Below, in pieces: positions 30,601 through 37,911 of a stretch of DNA of 64,000 nt (its first letter is position 1; each line of letters begins with the position of its first letter). The notes below the pieces were generated by a model that was given only the letters and a program-made list of their open reading frames with translations, was not told where the DNA came from and searched no databases. The stretch comes from Rhodoferax bucti. Its GTDB lineage: Bacteria; Pseudomonadota; Gammaproteobacteria; Burkholderiales; Burkholderiaceae_C. A program made the translations under genes and the position numbers. The stretch is taken from positions 62,001 to 126,000 of the forward strand of contig NZ_VAHD01000004.1 of NCBI RefSeq assembly GCF_005876985.1. The letters are read 5' to 3'.

Positions 30601-30652
30601 AGAAATCCTGAAGCGCCTGCTGGCCCTGAACTTGGCTCGGGCCGCCGCATGA
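27620..30652 (+). CDS. MmeI-like single-chain restriction-modification enzyme (Type IIG/IIL)
   Basis: A 1010-residue protein. The N-terminus has a nuclease motif of MmeI type: YADVFKRNHFAWENKAPGRN, with Asp64 and the E-x-K at 74-76. A helical spacer follows, then an N6-adenine methyltransferase with motif I VLDPACGSGNFLFLG (about 370-384) and motif IV NPPFLGDRK (about 512), then the target-recognition and C-terminal domains. One polypeptide of this family both methylates and cuts DNA about 20 bases from its site, so this is a probable phage-defence gene. All key residues appear present. The stop overlaps the start of an unknown gene (ATGA). Residues about 880-897 (RPLAPVSSALAAPKTVA) come from a dispersed repeat. 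Recognition site cannot be predicted. Confidence 0.88.
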   Translation: MNATQFIAKWGPGGPAYDLNERQGAQPHFIDLCQLLGVPTPGTDGDYLFEQDTLIVGEARGYADVFKRNHFAWENKAPGRNLDAALKQLLTYSLALSNPPLLVVCDRLTIRIHTQFNGHPSEVHTVLLGELAQPEKQALLRRLWTDPESFRPKKTSRDITEAAAKSFATLAEGLRKRGPGTNEHADEVAHFLTQCLFCFFAEDVGLLPGRMFEGLVNNKQLTPERLSQGLTNLFTVMRKGGLYGNDDIPWFNGGLFKKVKVPALTIMEVTELRNAASLNWSAIDVSIFGTLFERGLDPAKRSQLGAHYTDPATILRIVEPVLTRPLLQKWELVAQEIRALMAKSVKRNDKHHRAAQTQFVRWLEQLDAYRVLDPACGSGNFLFLGLKALKDIEHKSHLDAANLGLDRQADLVTGPHNVLGIELNEYAAELARVTVWIGELQWRIEHGYDFKTNPVLEPLDHIECRDALLAFTPVDAPSSSEGGAGAAPTSAPPQPLVATEAEWPRASVVIGNPPFLGDRKMIRELGEAYTLTLRKVYADRVPGGADLVCYWFEKSRKAIQSHGLGAAGLVSTNSIRGGANRKVLDAICVDTRIYEAWSDEGWVNDGAAVRVSLVAFGHADQPAQLDGAPVAAIAADLSAQDAAGGGDLTTAAKLPANAGASFIGTQKNGPFDVPRETAVAWLAQPNPHGQSNAQVVRPWANGLSVTRRPEDVWVVDFDKMSESDASLFELPFAHAAQHVKPTRLELRRDWHRLHWWCHGDPRPAMKLALAQIPRQIISPRVSKHRVFAWFSSAVLPDSAVVAITRADDTTFGILHSRFHELWSLRMCTWLGVGNDPRYTPTTCFETFPFPEGLTPADTAHQRTEALAGGALIPAELSESNRPLAPVSSALAAPKTVAIGIAQAAKCFNDLRDNWLNPPEWTERVPEVVPLGMTTSPYPDRIVPKPGFEKELAQRTLTKLYNQRPAWLHAAHEALDAAVAHAYGWADYTPAMPDEEILKRLLALNLARAAA
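30261..30310 (+). repeat. Dispersed double-hairpin repeat, copy 4 (inside restriction gene)
   Basis: The best full-length copy: GGCCTCTAGCGCCCGT, then TTCTGCGCTAGCAGCTCC, then CAGTAGCA. The outer hairpin CTAGCGC/GCGCTAG is perfect. It is read in the same frame as the copy in dinB. Confidence 0.8.
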
Positions 30653-31242
30653 GGCGACAGCCCCGCGTGCAGCACCACCAACTGGTGGCGCTGCCGTGGC
30701 AAACCGATACCGGTTTACTGGGGCCTGCGGTGCCAGATTGGGCGCTAGACAGTTGGGCCAGCAAGCGCCACCGGCATCAGCGCTGGCCCATCGTGGGAGG
30801 GGTGGCGCTGCCCAAAGCGCCCACCTATGTGTGTGCGGTGTACCCGTCATTTAAACAAGTGCGTGGTGCGCTGGCCGAGTGGCTGTGCGGTGTGCAAGCG
30901 GCTGGCCCCCTGGCGCTGAACGAGCTACTGGCTCGGTTTTGCGCGAGCACAACCACGCTGGAGGACGGTGCTCTGTGCCTCGTGGTGCCGTGGGTGGGCA
31001 CCGCCAGCACGGGCTCGGCTACCAGCACGGCCCCTGCGCTGCCTGCGTGGCTGGCAACGCTGGGCGAGCGGCTGGTGCGGCGCATACAGGCGCTGCGTGC
31101 CAAGTCTTACGGCAGCGGCCGGTGGTGGCCGGCGCCGCAAGCGCTGCAACTACTCGTTGGGCCCGACGGCCGCTTGACCGCGCGCCTGGCATTCGCCCCT
31201 CACTTTTGTCCGCCCGGTAAGCCGTGGTGCATGTGGCCATGA
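30649..31242 (+). CDS. Hypothetical protein overlapping the restriction-modification gene
   Basis: A 197-residue protein I do not recognise. The ATG overlaps the stop of the MmeI-like gene by 4 bases (ATGA), so translation is almost certainly coupled. The sequence is basic at the start (MRRQPRVQHHQLVALPWQTD), has a Trp-rich middle (RHRHQRWPIVGGVALP, LAEWLCG) and a conserved-looking hydrophobic strand LEDGALCLVVPWVG. No membrane helix, signal peptide or nuclease motif is clear. Its position suggests a dedicated partner of the restriction enzyme, for example a regulator or an accessory defence protein; this is inference. Confidence 0.65.
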   Translation: MRRQPRVQHHQLVALPWQTDTGLLGPAVPDWALDSWASKRHRHQRWPIVGGVALPKAPTYVCAVYPSFKQVRGALAEWLCGVQAAGPLALNELLARFCASTTTLEDGALCLVVPWVGTASTGSATSTAPALPAWLATLGERLVRRIQALRAKSYGSGRWWPAPQALQLLVGPDGRLTARLAFAPHFCPPGKPWCMWP

Positions 31243-31245
31243 AAA

Positions 31246-31317
31246 AGCCCACCGCCTGTGCTCTGATACGCACAAGAAAAGCTTGATGTGTATCAATAAA
31301 GGCAATATCGGTGGGCT
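31246..31317 (-). ncRNA. Candidate structured RNA or complex terminator
   Basis: Two nested stems: outer AGCCCACCG (31246-31254) with CGGTGGGCT (31309-31317), inner TGATACGCA (31264-31272) with TGTGTATCA (31287-31295). On the minus strand the outer stem is followed by a run of five T, like an intrinsic terminator, while no minus-strand gene enters from upstream. It could be a small RNA on the minus strand or a structured end for the plus-strand message. Confidence 0.3.
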
Positions 31318-31361
31318 AGGCAGGCACAAAGGGGCGGGGTAGCATGGGGCAGAACTTTCAC

Positions 31362-31377
31362 CCTCCTGGACAGGAGG
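31362..31377 (+). promoter_or_regulatory. Hairpin masking the BLUF-EAL ribosome site
   Basis: CCTCCTG and CAGGAGG are complementary and only two bases apart; the right arm is the Shine-Dalgarno sequence of the gene starting at 31384. At least the five outer G-C pairs can form, closing a six-base loop, which would hide the ribosome site. Confidence 0.45.
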
Positions 31378-31383
31378 TAACCC

Positions 31384-32661
31384 ATGCTCTCGCAGCTCAT
31401 TTACACCAGCCAGGCCATTTCGGGCCTTACCGATGCGTGCTTGCAAGACATTGCAGTCACCGCGGCCCGCTTCAATTCCATGGTCGGCATCTCCGGCCTG
31501 CTCGTGTTTGACGAGGGCTGCTTTTTGCAGGTGCTGGAGGGGGACGACGCGGCCATCCTCCCGCTCTAACAGCAAATCAAGCAAGACCGGCGGCACCGCA
31601 ATGTGGTCAAGCTGATTTACGAGCCTATTGCCAAGCGCCGCTTTGCCAATTGGGGTATGCGCCTGGTGGCGGAGGGGGGGGTGGACCGTGGGGCAGACGG
31701 CGAGCCCACTCCCGTGCAGCCCTACGGCAGTGCAACGGCCCTGGAGAACTGGCGCGAGCTGTTTATCAACGATGCCTTTGCCCACATTACGGAAGACCGG
31801 GTGCGCACGGTGCTCGACGCCTTCGCCCGTGGCCGCTGGCACCCGCGCACCGCCGCCACGCCCGGCGGCGCCCACAGCCACCCCGGCGCGGGCCGCCATG
31901 AAGCGGGCGAGCTGTTTATTCCCGGCTGCGCGCTGAGCGACGACCAGCGGCAAGGCCTGCCGCCCACGGCGCCCTTGTTTGCCTTTCAGCCGATTGTGGA
32001 TTTTGAGAACGGCCGCATCAGCTCCTACGAGGCGCTGCTGCGCGGCCCGGCGGGCGAGCCGCCGCACAGCGTGCTCAGCGCCTTCACTGGCGCGGCGCTG
32101 CACCGCTTTGGCCTGCACAGCAAAGCCGCCGCCATGGCCATTGCCCGCCAGCTGGGTAGCGAAGCCCGCCTGTCGCTCAACCTGCTGCCCGAGTCCCTGC
32201 TGGTGGACGACAACGCGGTGGACCAACTGGTGCGCGCCGGCGCCGCCTGCGGTTTCAGCCCCGACCGCATGGTGCTGGAAGTGACCGAGGAAGAAGCCAT
32301 CACCGACCCCGAGCGCTTTGCCGCCGCGGTCAACCGGGTGCGCGCCGCCGGCATGCGGCTGGCGATTGACGACTTTGGCGCGGGCTACGCCGGCCTGTCG
32401 CTGCGGGCCGACTTTCAGCCCGACAAGCTCAAGATCGACCGCTGCATCGTCCACAACGTGCACGAAAGCGGGCCACGCCAAGCCATCGTGCGGGCGATTG
32501 TGGAGTTTTGCTACTGCCTGGGCATCTCGGTCGTGGCCGAGGGGGTGGAGACGGCGGAAGAATTCCACTGGCTGCGCAGCGCCGGGGTGCACCGCATCCA
32601 GGGCTTTTTGATTGCCCGCCCCCAGCTTTGCGCCTTGCCGCCGGTGTGCTGGCCGGGCTAA
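31384..32661 (+). pseudogene. BLUF-EAL blue-light cyclic-di-GMP phosphodiesterase, interrupted by an in-frame stop
   Basis: A single reading frame of about 425 codons broken by TAA at 31567-31569. The first part is a BLUF flavin photoreceptor: LIYTSQAI with the flavin tyrosine, FNSMVGISGLLVFDEGCFLQ with Asn and Gln, and VLEGDD. After the stop the frame continues without shift (QQIKQDRRHRNVVKLIYEPI) through the end of BLUF into a complete EAL domain: FAFQPIVDFENGRISSYEAL, IDDFGAGYAGLSL, VVAEGVETAEEF and RIQGFLIARP. BLUF-EAL proteins degrade cyclic-di-GMP in blue light. Normal members have Tyr, His or Phe where the stop lies, so one base change explains it. The EAL part could still be made from a downstream GTG such as 31603. 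Confidence 0.85.
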
Positions 32662-32699
32662 AACAGTTGGCCCGTCAACCCGTCAACCCGTCTGCCTGC
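32649..32699 (+). repeat. Left direct repeat flanking the toxin-antitoxin pair
   Basis: CTGGCCGGGCTAAAACAG, then TTGGCCCGTCAA, then CCGTCTGCCTGC; matches the right copy at 33205-33248 with few changes, plus an 8-base tandem expansion (CCCGTCAA at 32671-32692). It contains the end and stop codon of the BLUF-EAL gene. Confidence 0.8.
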
Positions 32700-32711
32700 T
32701 AGACTTTCTGT

Positions 32712-32927
32712 ATGAAAGCTGCACTCCAACCCGTTGAGCACCTCGGCAAATTTGAGCGATTGCAATTGGTCGAGGATTTGTGGGATGACTTCGCGGGCGA
32801 ATCCACCTCCGAAACCCGGCCAGACGTCCTGCAAGAGCTGGAGCGCCGTGCCGCTTGGCGCGATGCCAACCCGGGGCAGGGCAAAACGCTGCAAGACATC
32901 GCCGCTGCGCTGGGCGTGCGCTTGTGA
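32712..32927 (+). CDS. Addiction-module antitoxin (RHH-type, TIGR02574-like)
   Basis: A 71-residue protein: ERLQLVEDLWDDFAGE followed by a charged helical middle (LQELERRAAWRDANPGQGKT) and LQDIAAALGVRL. This is the pattern of the 'putative addiction module component' antitoxins that pair with ParE/RelE-type toxins. The toxin GTG overlaps its stop codon by 4 bases (GTGA). The pair is bracketed by direct repeats of about 45 bases. Confidence 0.85.
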   Translation: MKAALQPVEHLGKFERLQLVEDLWDDFAGESTSETRPDVLQELERRAAWRDANPGQGKTLQDIAAALGVRL

Positions 32928-33217
32928 GTTATCAGGTACTGTTTGAGCCCCCTGCCCAGCTAGACATCGCAGAGGCGTTCACTTGGTACGAAGACAAGTC
33001 TTATGGACTGGGCGGTGACTTTTTACGGGTGATAGCCGCCGCCTCGGAGCAGCTACAGCGCAACCCCCACCTGCACCCGCCCACGCAATCCGGATTCCGC
33101 CGCGTATTGCTGCGTCGTTTTCCCTACGCGTTGCATTTTCAGGTGCTGGATAACGCGGTGGTGTCTGTGCTGGCCTGCCTGCACCACCGGCGCAGCCCCA
33201 GCCGCTGGCCAGGCTAA
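32924..33217 (+). CDS. RelE/ParE-type toxin
   Basis: A 97-residue protein starting at a GTG that overlaps the antitoxin stop. The family pattern is present: VLFEPPAQLDIAEAFTWYED, GLGGDFLRVIAAASEQLQRN, HPPTQSGFRRVLLRRFPYAL and FQVLDNAVVSVLACLHHRR. The RelE/ParE superfamily toxins cleave mRNA at the ribosome or poison gyrase; the WYED segment near the start resembles the ParE-like plasmid-stabilisation group. An in-frame start at 32855 inside the antitoxin is unlikely. Its C-terminal R-W-P-G and stop are encoded by the right direct repeat and resemble the C-W-P-G end of the BLUF-EAL gene. Confidence 0.88.
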   Translation: MSYQVLFEPPAQLDIAEAFTWYEDKSYGLGGDFLRVIAAASEQLQRNPHLHPPTQSGFRRVLLRRFPYALHFQVLDNAVVSVLACLHHRRSPSRWPG

Positions 33218-33248
33218 AACAGCTGGCCGGTCAAACCGTCCGCCTGCC
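33205..33248 (+). repeat. Right direct repeat flanking the toxin-antitoxin pair
   Basis: CTGGCCAGGCTAAAACAG, then CTGGCCGGTCAAACCGTC, then CGCCTGCC. It contains the toxin stop codon on the plus strand and the DinB C-terminal codons and stop on the minus strand. See the left copy at 32649. Confidence 0.8.
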
Positions 33249-34497
33249 CATCTGCTCCGTTTTTGATAGCTGCTCGCGCACGTTCCGCGGGCGCTAGAGG
33301 CCTATTTGGCGCTAAAGACTCCGCCTCGGCCGTCGGCAGCAGCGCACCCACCCGCACCCCCAGCAGGCGCAGGCGCTGGGTCAGCGGGGCGCGCTTGAGG
33401 CATTGGCCGGCGATACGGCGAATCTCCTGGGCGCTTGCGGTGTAGTGGTCTACCGTGATGTCGCGCGTCAGGCTTTTGAAGTTGTCAAACCGCAGCTTGA
33501 TGCCCACGGTTTTGCCCACATAGCCTTTGCGCTGCAAGTCGTCGGCCACCTGCTCGCACAGGCGGGTGAAGATGGCGCCGAGTTCGGCCTTGTCGCGCAC
33601 GGCGTGCAGGTCGCGCTCAAAGGTGGTTTCGCGGCTCATGCTGACCGGCTCGCTCTCGGTGACCACCGGGCGCTCGTCTTGCCCGTGGGCGGCGGCAAAT
33701 AGCCAGGCGCCGGTGCGGGGGCCAAAGGTGTCCATCAGCCACTGCTGGTCGCGGGCGGCGAGCTGGCCGATGGTCTCGATGCCGTGTTTTTTGAGCTTTT
33801 CGTCCGCTTTGGGGCCGATGCCATTGATCTTGCGGCAGGCCAGCGGCCAGATCATGGGCTCCAGATCGTGCTCGTGCACGATGGCAATGCCGTTGGGCTT
33901 GTTGAACTCACTGGCCATTTTGGCCAGCAGCTTGTTGGGTGCCACGCCCACCGAGCAGGTGAGGCCGGTGTCGTCAAAAATGGCTTTCTGGATGAGCCGG
34001 GCCAGCACCCGCCCGCCCTCGCGCTGGCCGCCGGGTACGTGGGTGAAGTCGATGTACACCTCGTCCACCCCCCGGTTTTCCATCACCGGGGCAATCTCGG
34101 TGATGAGGGCCTTGAAGCGCGCCGAGTAGTGCCGGTATTGCGCAAAGTCCACCGGCAGCAAGATGGCTTGGGGGCAGAGTTTGGCCGCCTTCATCAGCCC
34201 CATGGCCGAGCCCACGCCGAACTGGCGGGCCGCGTAGGTGGCGGTGGTAATCACGCCCCGCCCGGTGTAGCCCTGCAAGAGCGGGAAGTCAGTCACCGGA
34301 ATGTGGTGCAGAGGCCTGTCGGCGTGCCGGAGCAGCAGCGCGTCGTCTGCCTGCCGGCGTCCGCCGCCTATGACGACCGGTAAGCCCTTGAGCTGCGGGT
34401 ACCGCAGCAACTCCACCGAGGCGTAAAACGCGTCCATGTCCAGGTGCGCAATACGGCGCACGGGGCTGGCGGGGGTGGATGCAGTGGGCGGCGGCAT
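33214..34497 (-). CDS. dinB: DNA polymerase IV (Y family)
   Basis: A 427-residue error-prone translesion polymerase. Active-site motifs are HLDMDAFYASVE and RGVDEVYIDFT; the thumb helix-hairpin-helix is KINGIGPKADEKLKKHGIETIGQLA, and the little-finger domain is present. Between VVIGGG and RGVITTATYAAR there is an insertion of about 30 residues (RRQADDALLLRHADRPLHHI and on) that E. coli DinB lacks; similar insertions occur in other Comamonadaceae. The C-terminal tail RPLAPAERARAAIKNGA is encoded by a dispersed repeat, and the last residues GLTGQLF by the flanking direct repeat, including a beta-clamp-like QLF end. The start is placed at 34497 (MPPPTASTPAS). Confidence 0.93.
   Translation of the reverse strand: MPPPTASTPASPVRRIAHLDMDAFYASVELLRYPQLKGLPVVIGGGRRQADDALLLRHADRPLHHIPVTDFPLLQGYTGRGVITTATYAARQFGVGSAMGLMKAAKLCPQAILLPVDFAQYRHYSARFKALITEIAPVMENRGVDEVYIDFTHVPGGQREGGRVLARLIQKAIFDDTGLTCSVGVAPNKLLAKMASEFNKPNGIAIVHEHDLEPMIWPLACRKINGIGPKADEKLKKHGIETIGQLAARDQQWLMDTFGPRTGAWLFAAAHGQDERPVVTESEPVSMSRETTFERDLHAVRDKAELGAIFTRLCEQVADDLQRKGYVGKTVGIKLRFDNFKSLTRDITVDHYTASAQEIRRIAGQCLKRAPLTQRLRLLGVRVGALLPTAEAESLAPNRPLAPAERARAAIKNGADGQADGLTGQLF
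33253..33302 (-). repeat. Dispersed double-hairpin repeat, copy 5 (dinB 3' end)
   Basis: On the minus strand: GGCCTCTAGCGCCCGCGGAA, then CGTGCGCGAGCAGCTATC, then AAAAACGGAGCA. It encodes RPLAPAERARAAIKNGA in DinB, the same reading frame as copy 4. Confidence 0.78.
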
Positions 34498-34614
34498 AGC
34501 CCGGTAAGGATAGCAAGGCCGCACATGCCCGGGCCTTTGCTCAAGTCCCCCGCCGGCATGACGAAATAAAGCTAAAACCCATTGATTTAGCGGAAATCGA
34601 TAAAAATAATAATG

Positions 34615-34643
34615 TTGACATCAAATGTTTTAAACATTAAATT
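34615..34643 (+). promoter_or_regulatory. Probable sigma-70 promoter of the seven-PAS chemoreceptor
   Basis: TTGACA at 34615-34620, 17 bases, then TAAATT at 34638-34643, in a strongly AT-rich gap 53 bases before the ATG at 34696. A TAAAGTTT at 34647-34654 matches the -35 half of flagellar sigma-28 promoters, but no good matching -10 follows. Confidence 0.55.
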
Positions 34644-34695
34644 TGCTAAAGTTTGATTTTTCTCAAAACCCGCTGCACCACCCGCAGGAGCTTTT

Positions 34696-37600
34696 ATGAC
34701 TGCTGAATCGCCCGTTTTCACCGGAACCCACCCTATCGACGTCTCCAAGCTCCCGCCCGCTGCGGTGGAAGATGCATTGCTCATGGGCAAAGCCTGGTAC
34801 GAAACCCAGCCCACGGTGCAGTACGCGCTCGACGGCAAAGTGCTGGGTGCCAGCCTGCCTTACCTGCAGCTCATGGGCTACACCGCCGATGAAATGGAGG
34901 GCTTGAACCGCCGCGACTTTTGCACTCCTGAGACGCTGCAAGACCCGGCGTTTGAGTCGTTTTGGAATCGCGTAGTGGCGGGTGAGTCGCTCACCCAGGT
35001 GCGCACCATGGTGCGCAAAGATGGCAGTACCCTGTTTTTGAACTGCGTGTTTGTGCCGGTGCGCAATACGGCGGGCGAGATTTACAAGGTACACAAGCTG
35101 GCAACCGATGTGTCCGGCACCAGCGTGCGTGCTCTCGAAGACATGGCCAAGTTCGCCGCTATTGATGGCATGCAGCCGGTGATTGAGTTCACCGCCGATG
35201 GCACCATCACCGGCGCCAACCAAAACTTTGTGGACTCCACCGGCTACACCCGCGACGAGCTGGTGGGCCAGCCGCACCGCAAGCTGTGCTTTGACGACTT
35301 TGCGGACAGCGAGGCCTACCGCGAGTTTTGGGCCAGCCTGAACGATGGCAAGCCCCATGTGGGCGAGGTGGAGCGCCGCCACAAAAACGGTACCCCCGTG
35401 TGGCTGCAGTGCACCTACACCCCGATTGCCGATGTCGAGGGCCGTGTGGCCAAGGTGGTGAAGTTCGCCATCGACATCACCAGCAGCAAGCTTCACTCTT
35501 TGGAGATTGATGCCAAGCTCCGCGCCATTGACCAAACCCAGGCGGTGATTGAGTTTGACGTGCAAGGCAACATCCTGGATGCCAATGCCAACTTCCTGCA
35601 GGCCATGGGCTATAACCTGCAAGAGCTCAAGGGCCAGCACCACCGCATTTTTTGCGCGCTGGAGTACACCCAAAGCGAGGCTTACAAAGCCTTTTGGGCC
35701 GACCTGGCCGCCGGAAAGCCCTCTACCGGCGAGTACCTGCGCCTGAGCAAGACGGGCTCCCCGGTGTGGCTGCAGGCCACCTACACCCCGGTGATGGGTG
35801 AGAGCGGCAAAGTGAGCAAGGTGATCAAGTTCGCATCCGACGTAACGCTGGCGAAGAAAAAAGCCCTTGAAGACGAGGGCAAGGTCAATGCCATTAGCCG
35901 TGCGCAAGGGGTGGTGGAGTTCGATATGGCGGGCAATGTGCTCACCGCCAATGCCAACTTTTTGAGCCTGATGGAATACGGTCTGGACGACATCGTGGGC
36001 CGCCACCACAGCATGTTTGTGGAGCACGAAGAGGCGGGCGGCAGTGCCTACCGCGCCTTTTGGCAGAAGCTGGGCCGTGGTGAGTTTGACGGGGGCGAAT
36101 ACCTGCGCTTTGGCCGGGACGGTAAGCGGGTGTGGATACAGGCCACCTACAACCCCATCCTCGACCTGGAGGGCAAACCCTTCAAAGTGGTGAAGTTTTG
36201 TACTGATATCACTTCTACCAAGCTGCTGGCGCTGGAGAGTCAGGTGCGGATGCAGGCGGTGCTGAGCGCCTCGTGCGTGTGGGAGATGGACCGCAACGGC
36301 ACCATTCTTAAAGCCAATGAGCTCATGTGCAAAGCCATGGGCGGCACCGAAGTCGACCTGGTGGGCAAAAACGAAAACGACTTCATGTTTGACGACACTT
36401 CAGACCAAGCCGCCCGCAAGCAGCGCTGGCTCAACCTGCGCGAGGGCAAAACGGCGGCTGGTGAAGTGCGCCGCAAAGCCCTCAACCGCAATGAAGTGTG
36501 GTTTGCCACGACCCTAAGCCCCTTGATGGGCTTGGATGGCCAGCTCTCAAAAGTAGTGGTGGTGAGCCAAGACGTTACTGCCCAAAAATTCCAGCGCCTG
36601 GATGCAGAGGGTAAATTGGGCGCGATTGACAGAGCGCAGGCCAGCATTGAGTTCGACATGACAGGCAAGGTGCTCATCGCCAATAAAAATTTCCAAAAGC
36701 TCATGGGTTACGAGTTGGACGAAATGGTGGGCCGCCACCACCGTATGTTTGCCGAGAGCGCTTATGCGGCATCGGCCGAATACCAGGCGTTTTGGGAGCG
36801 GCTGGCGCGCGGTGAGTTTGAGAGTGGCGAGTACAAGCGCATTGGCAAAGACGGTAAAGAGGTGTGGATACAGGCCACCTACAACCCTATCCTCGACCCG
36901 CGCGGCAACCCGATAAAAGTGGTGAAGTTCGCCACCGATGTGACGGAGGCCAAGCTGCACAGCGCCGACTTTGAGGCCAAGGTGAACGCCATCGACAAGG
37001 GCCAGGCCGTGATCGAGTTTGACCTGCGTGGCAATGTGGTCGCCGCCAACCGCAACTTCCTGGCCAGCATGGGCTACACCCTGCGTGAGGTGCTGGGCCA
37101 GCACCACAGCATTTTCTGCACCGTGGAGTACCAGCAGAGCGAGGAGTACCGCGATTTTTGGCTGCGCCTGAACGAGGGCGAGTTCATCACCGGGCGCTTC
37201 CAGCGTTTGGGCAAGTACAGCCGCGATGTGTGGTTGCAGTCCACCTACACGCCTATTTTTGACCTCAACGGCAAGCCGGTAAAGGTTATCAAATACGCCT
37301 TCGATGTGACCAAGGAAGTGACGCTGGAACACAGCATTGTGACCCGGGCGCATGAGATGAAAAACAACATCAAGAGCCTGGTGCAAAGCATTGGCGAAGT
37401 CGCCGAGAACTCGGGTATGGCCTCTGCCAGGGTGAATGAAACCGCCGAAGCCGCCCAGGCGGGCAGCGCCTCGGTGCGGCAGTCCATGGAGGCGATTGAG
37501 CGCATACAAGCCAGCACTACCAAGGTGGCCGACATCGTGCGCATCATTGGCGATATTGCCAATCAGACCAACCTGCTGGCGTTTAACGCTGCCATTGAGG

Positions 37601-37911
37601 CAGCCCGGGCGGGGCAGCACGGCGTGGGCTTCTCGGTGGTGGCGTCAGAGGTGCGCAAGCTGGCCGAGCGCAGTGCGCTGGCCGCCAAAGAAATGGTGGG
37701 GCTGATTGACGAGTCGAGCGCCCAAGTGAAAGAGGGCGCACTGGTCAGCCGCGCGGCGGCAAAGAGCTTTGAAGGTATTTTGAGCAACCTGCACACGGCG
37801 GTGGACAACGTGTCGCAAATTGCCAGCTCCACCGCCGACCAGCGGGCCATGGCCGACTATGTGGCCGAGTTGATTGCCGGCCTGTCCATGGCTGCCAAGC
37901 AGAAAAAATGA
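34696..37911 (+). CDS. Soluble methyl-accepting chemotaxis protein with seven PAS domains
   Basis: A 1071-residue receptor without membrane helices. Seven PAS domains of similar sequence stand in tandem; their repeated entry motifs are [15 protein letters not shown], then [74 protein letters not shown] and [15 protein letters not shown]. The fifth is the most diverged. A short signalling hairpin follows, with [20 protein letters not shown] and [17 protein letters not shown] near residue 950-985. The PAS units may bind haem or flavin, but no deciding residue can be shown. The stop overlaps the ATG of the triple-CheW gene by 4 bases, so the two are probably made together. Confidence 0.9.
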   Translation: MTAESPVFTGTHPIDVSKLPPAAVEDALLMGKAWYETQPTVQYALDGKVLGASLPYLQLMGYTADEMEGLNRRDFCTPETLQDPAFESFWNRVVAGESLTQVRTMVRKDGSTLFLNCVFVPVRNTAGEIYKVHKLATDVSGTSVRALEDMAKFAAIDGMQPVIEFTADGTITGANQNFVDSTGYTRDELVGQPHRKLCFDDFADSEAYREFWASLNDGKPHVGEVERRHKNGTPVWLQCTYTPIADVEGRVAKVVKFAIDITSSKLHSLEIDAKLRAIDQTQAVIEFDVQGNILDANANFLQAMGYNLQELKGQHHRIFCALEYTQSEAYKAFWADLAAGKPSTGEYLRLSKTGSPVWLQATYTPVMGESGKVSKVIKFASDVTLAKKKALEDEGKVNAISRAQGVVEFDMAGNVLTANANFLSLMEYGLDDIVGRHHSMFVEHEEAGGSAYRAFWQKLGRGEFDGGEYLRFGRDGKRVWIQATYNPILDLEGKPFKVVKFCTDITSTKLLALESQVRMQAVLSASCVWEMDRNGTILKANELMCKAMGGTEVDLVGKNENDFMFDDTSDQAARKQRWLNLREGKTAAGEVRRKALNRNEVWFATTLSPLMGLDGQLSKVVVVSQDVTAQKFQRLDAEGKLGAIDRAQASIEFDMTGKVLIANKNFQKLMGYELDEMVGRHHRMFAESAYAASAEYQAFWERLARGEFESGEYKRIGKDGKEVWIQATYNPILDPRGNPIKVVKFATDVTEAKLHSADFEAKVNAIDKGQAVIEFDLRGNVVAANRNFLASMGYTLREVLGQHHSIFCTVEYQQSEEYRDFWLRLNEGEFITGRFQRLGKYSRDVWLQSTYTPIFDLNGKPVKVIKYAFDVTKEVTLEHSIVTRAHEMKNNIKSLVQSIGEVAENSGMASARVNETAEAAQAGSASVRQSMEAIERIQASTTKVADIVRIIGDIANQTNLLAFNAAIEAARAGQHGVGFSVVASEVRKLAERSALAAKEMVGLIDESSAQVKEGALVSRAAAKSFEGILSNLHTAVDNVSQIASSTADQRAMADYVAELIAGLSMAAKQKK

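Noticed and set aside
32671-32692. Short tandem repeat CCCGTCAA as a possible iteron or CRISPR remnant
   Set aside because: Fewer than three units of 8 bases within one arm of a direct repeat; explained by local slippage.
32658-32894. Minus-strand frame ending GLTGQLF opposite the antitoxin
   Set aside because: It shares the DinB C-terminal codons only because the direct repeat is duplicated; the body is antisense to the antitoxin.
34647-34675. Flagellar sigma-28 promoter before the seven-PAS receptor
   Set aside because: TAAAGTTT matches the -35 half, but no GCCGATAA-like -10 follows at 11 bases; the sigma-70 site at 34615 is better.
27378-34695. Whole accessory region as an integrated genomic island
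   Set aside because: No integrase, no attachment-site pair and no tRNA at either edge; only the toxin-antitoxin cassette has flanking repeats.
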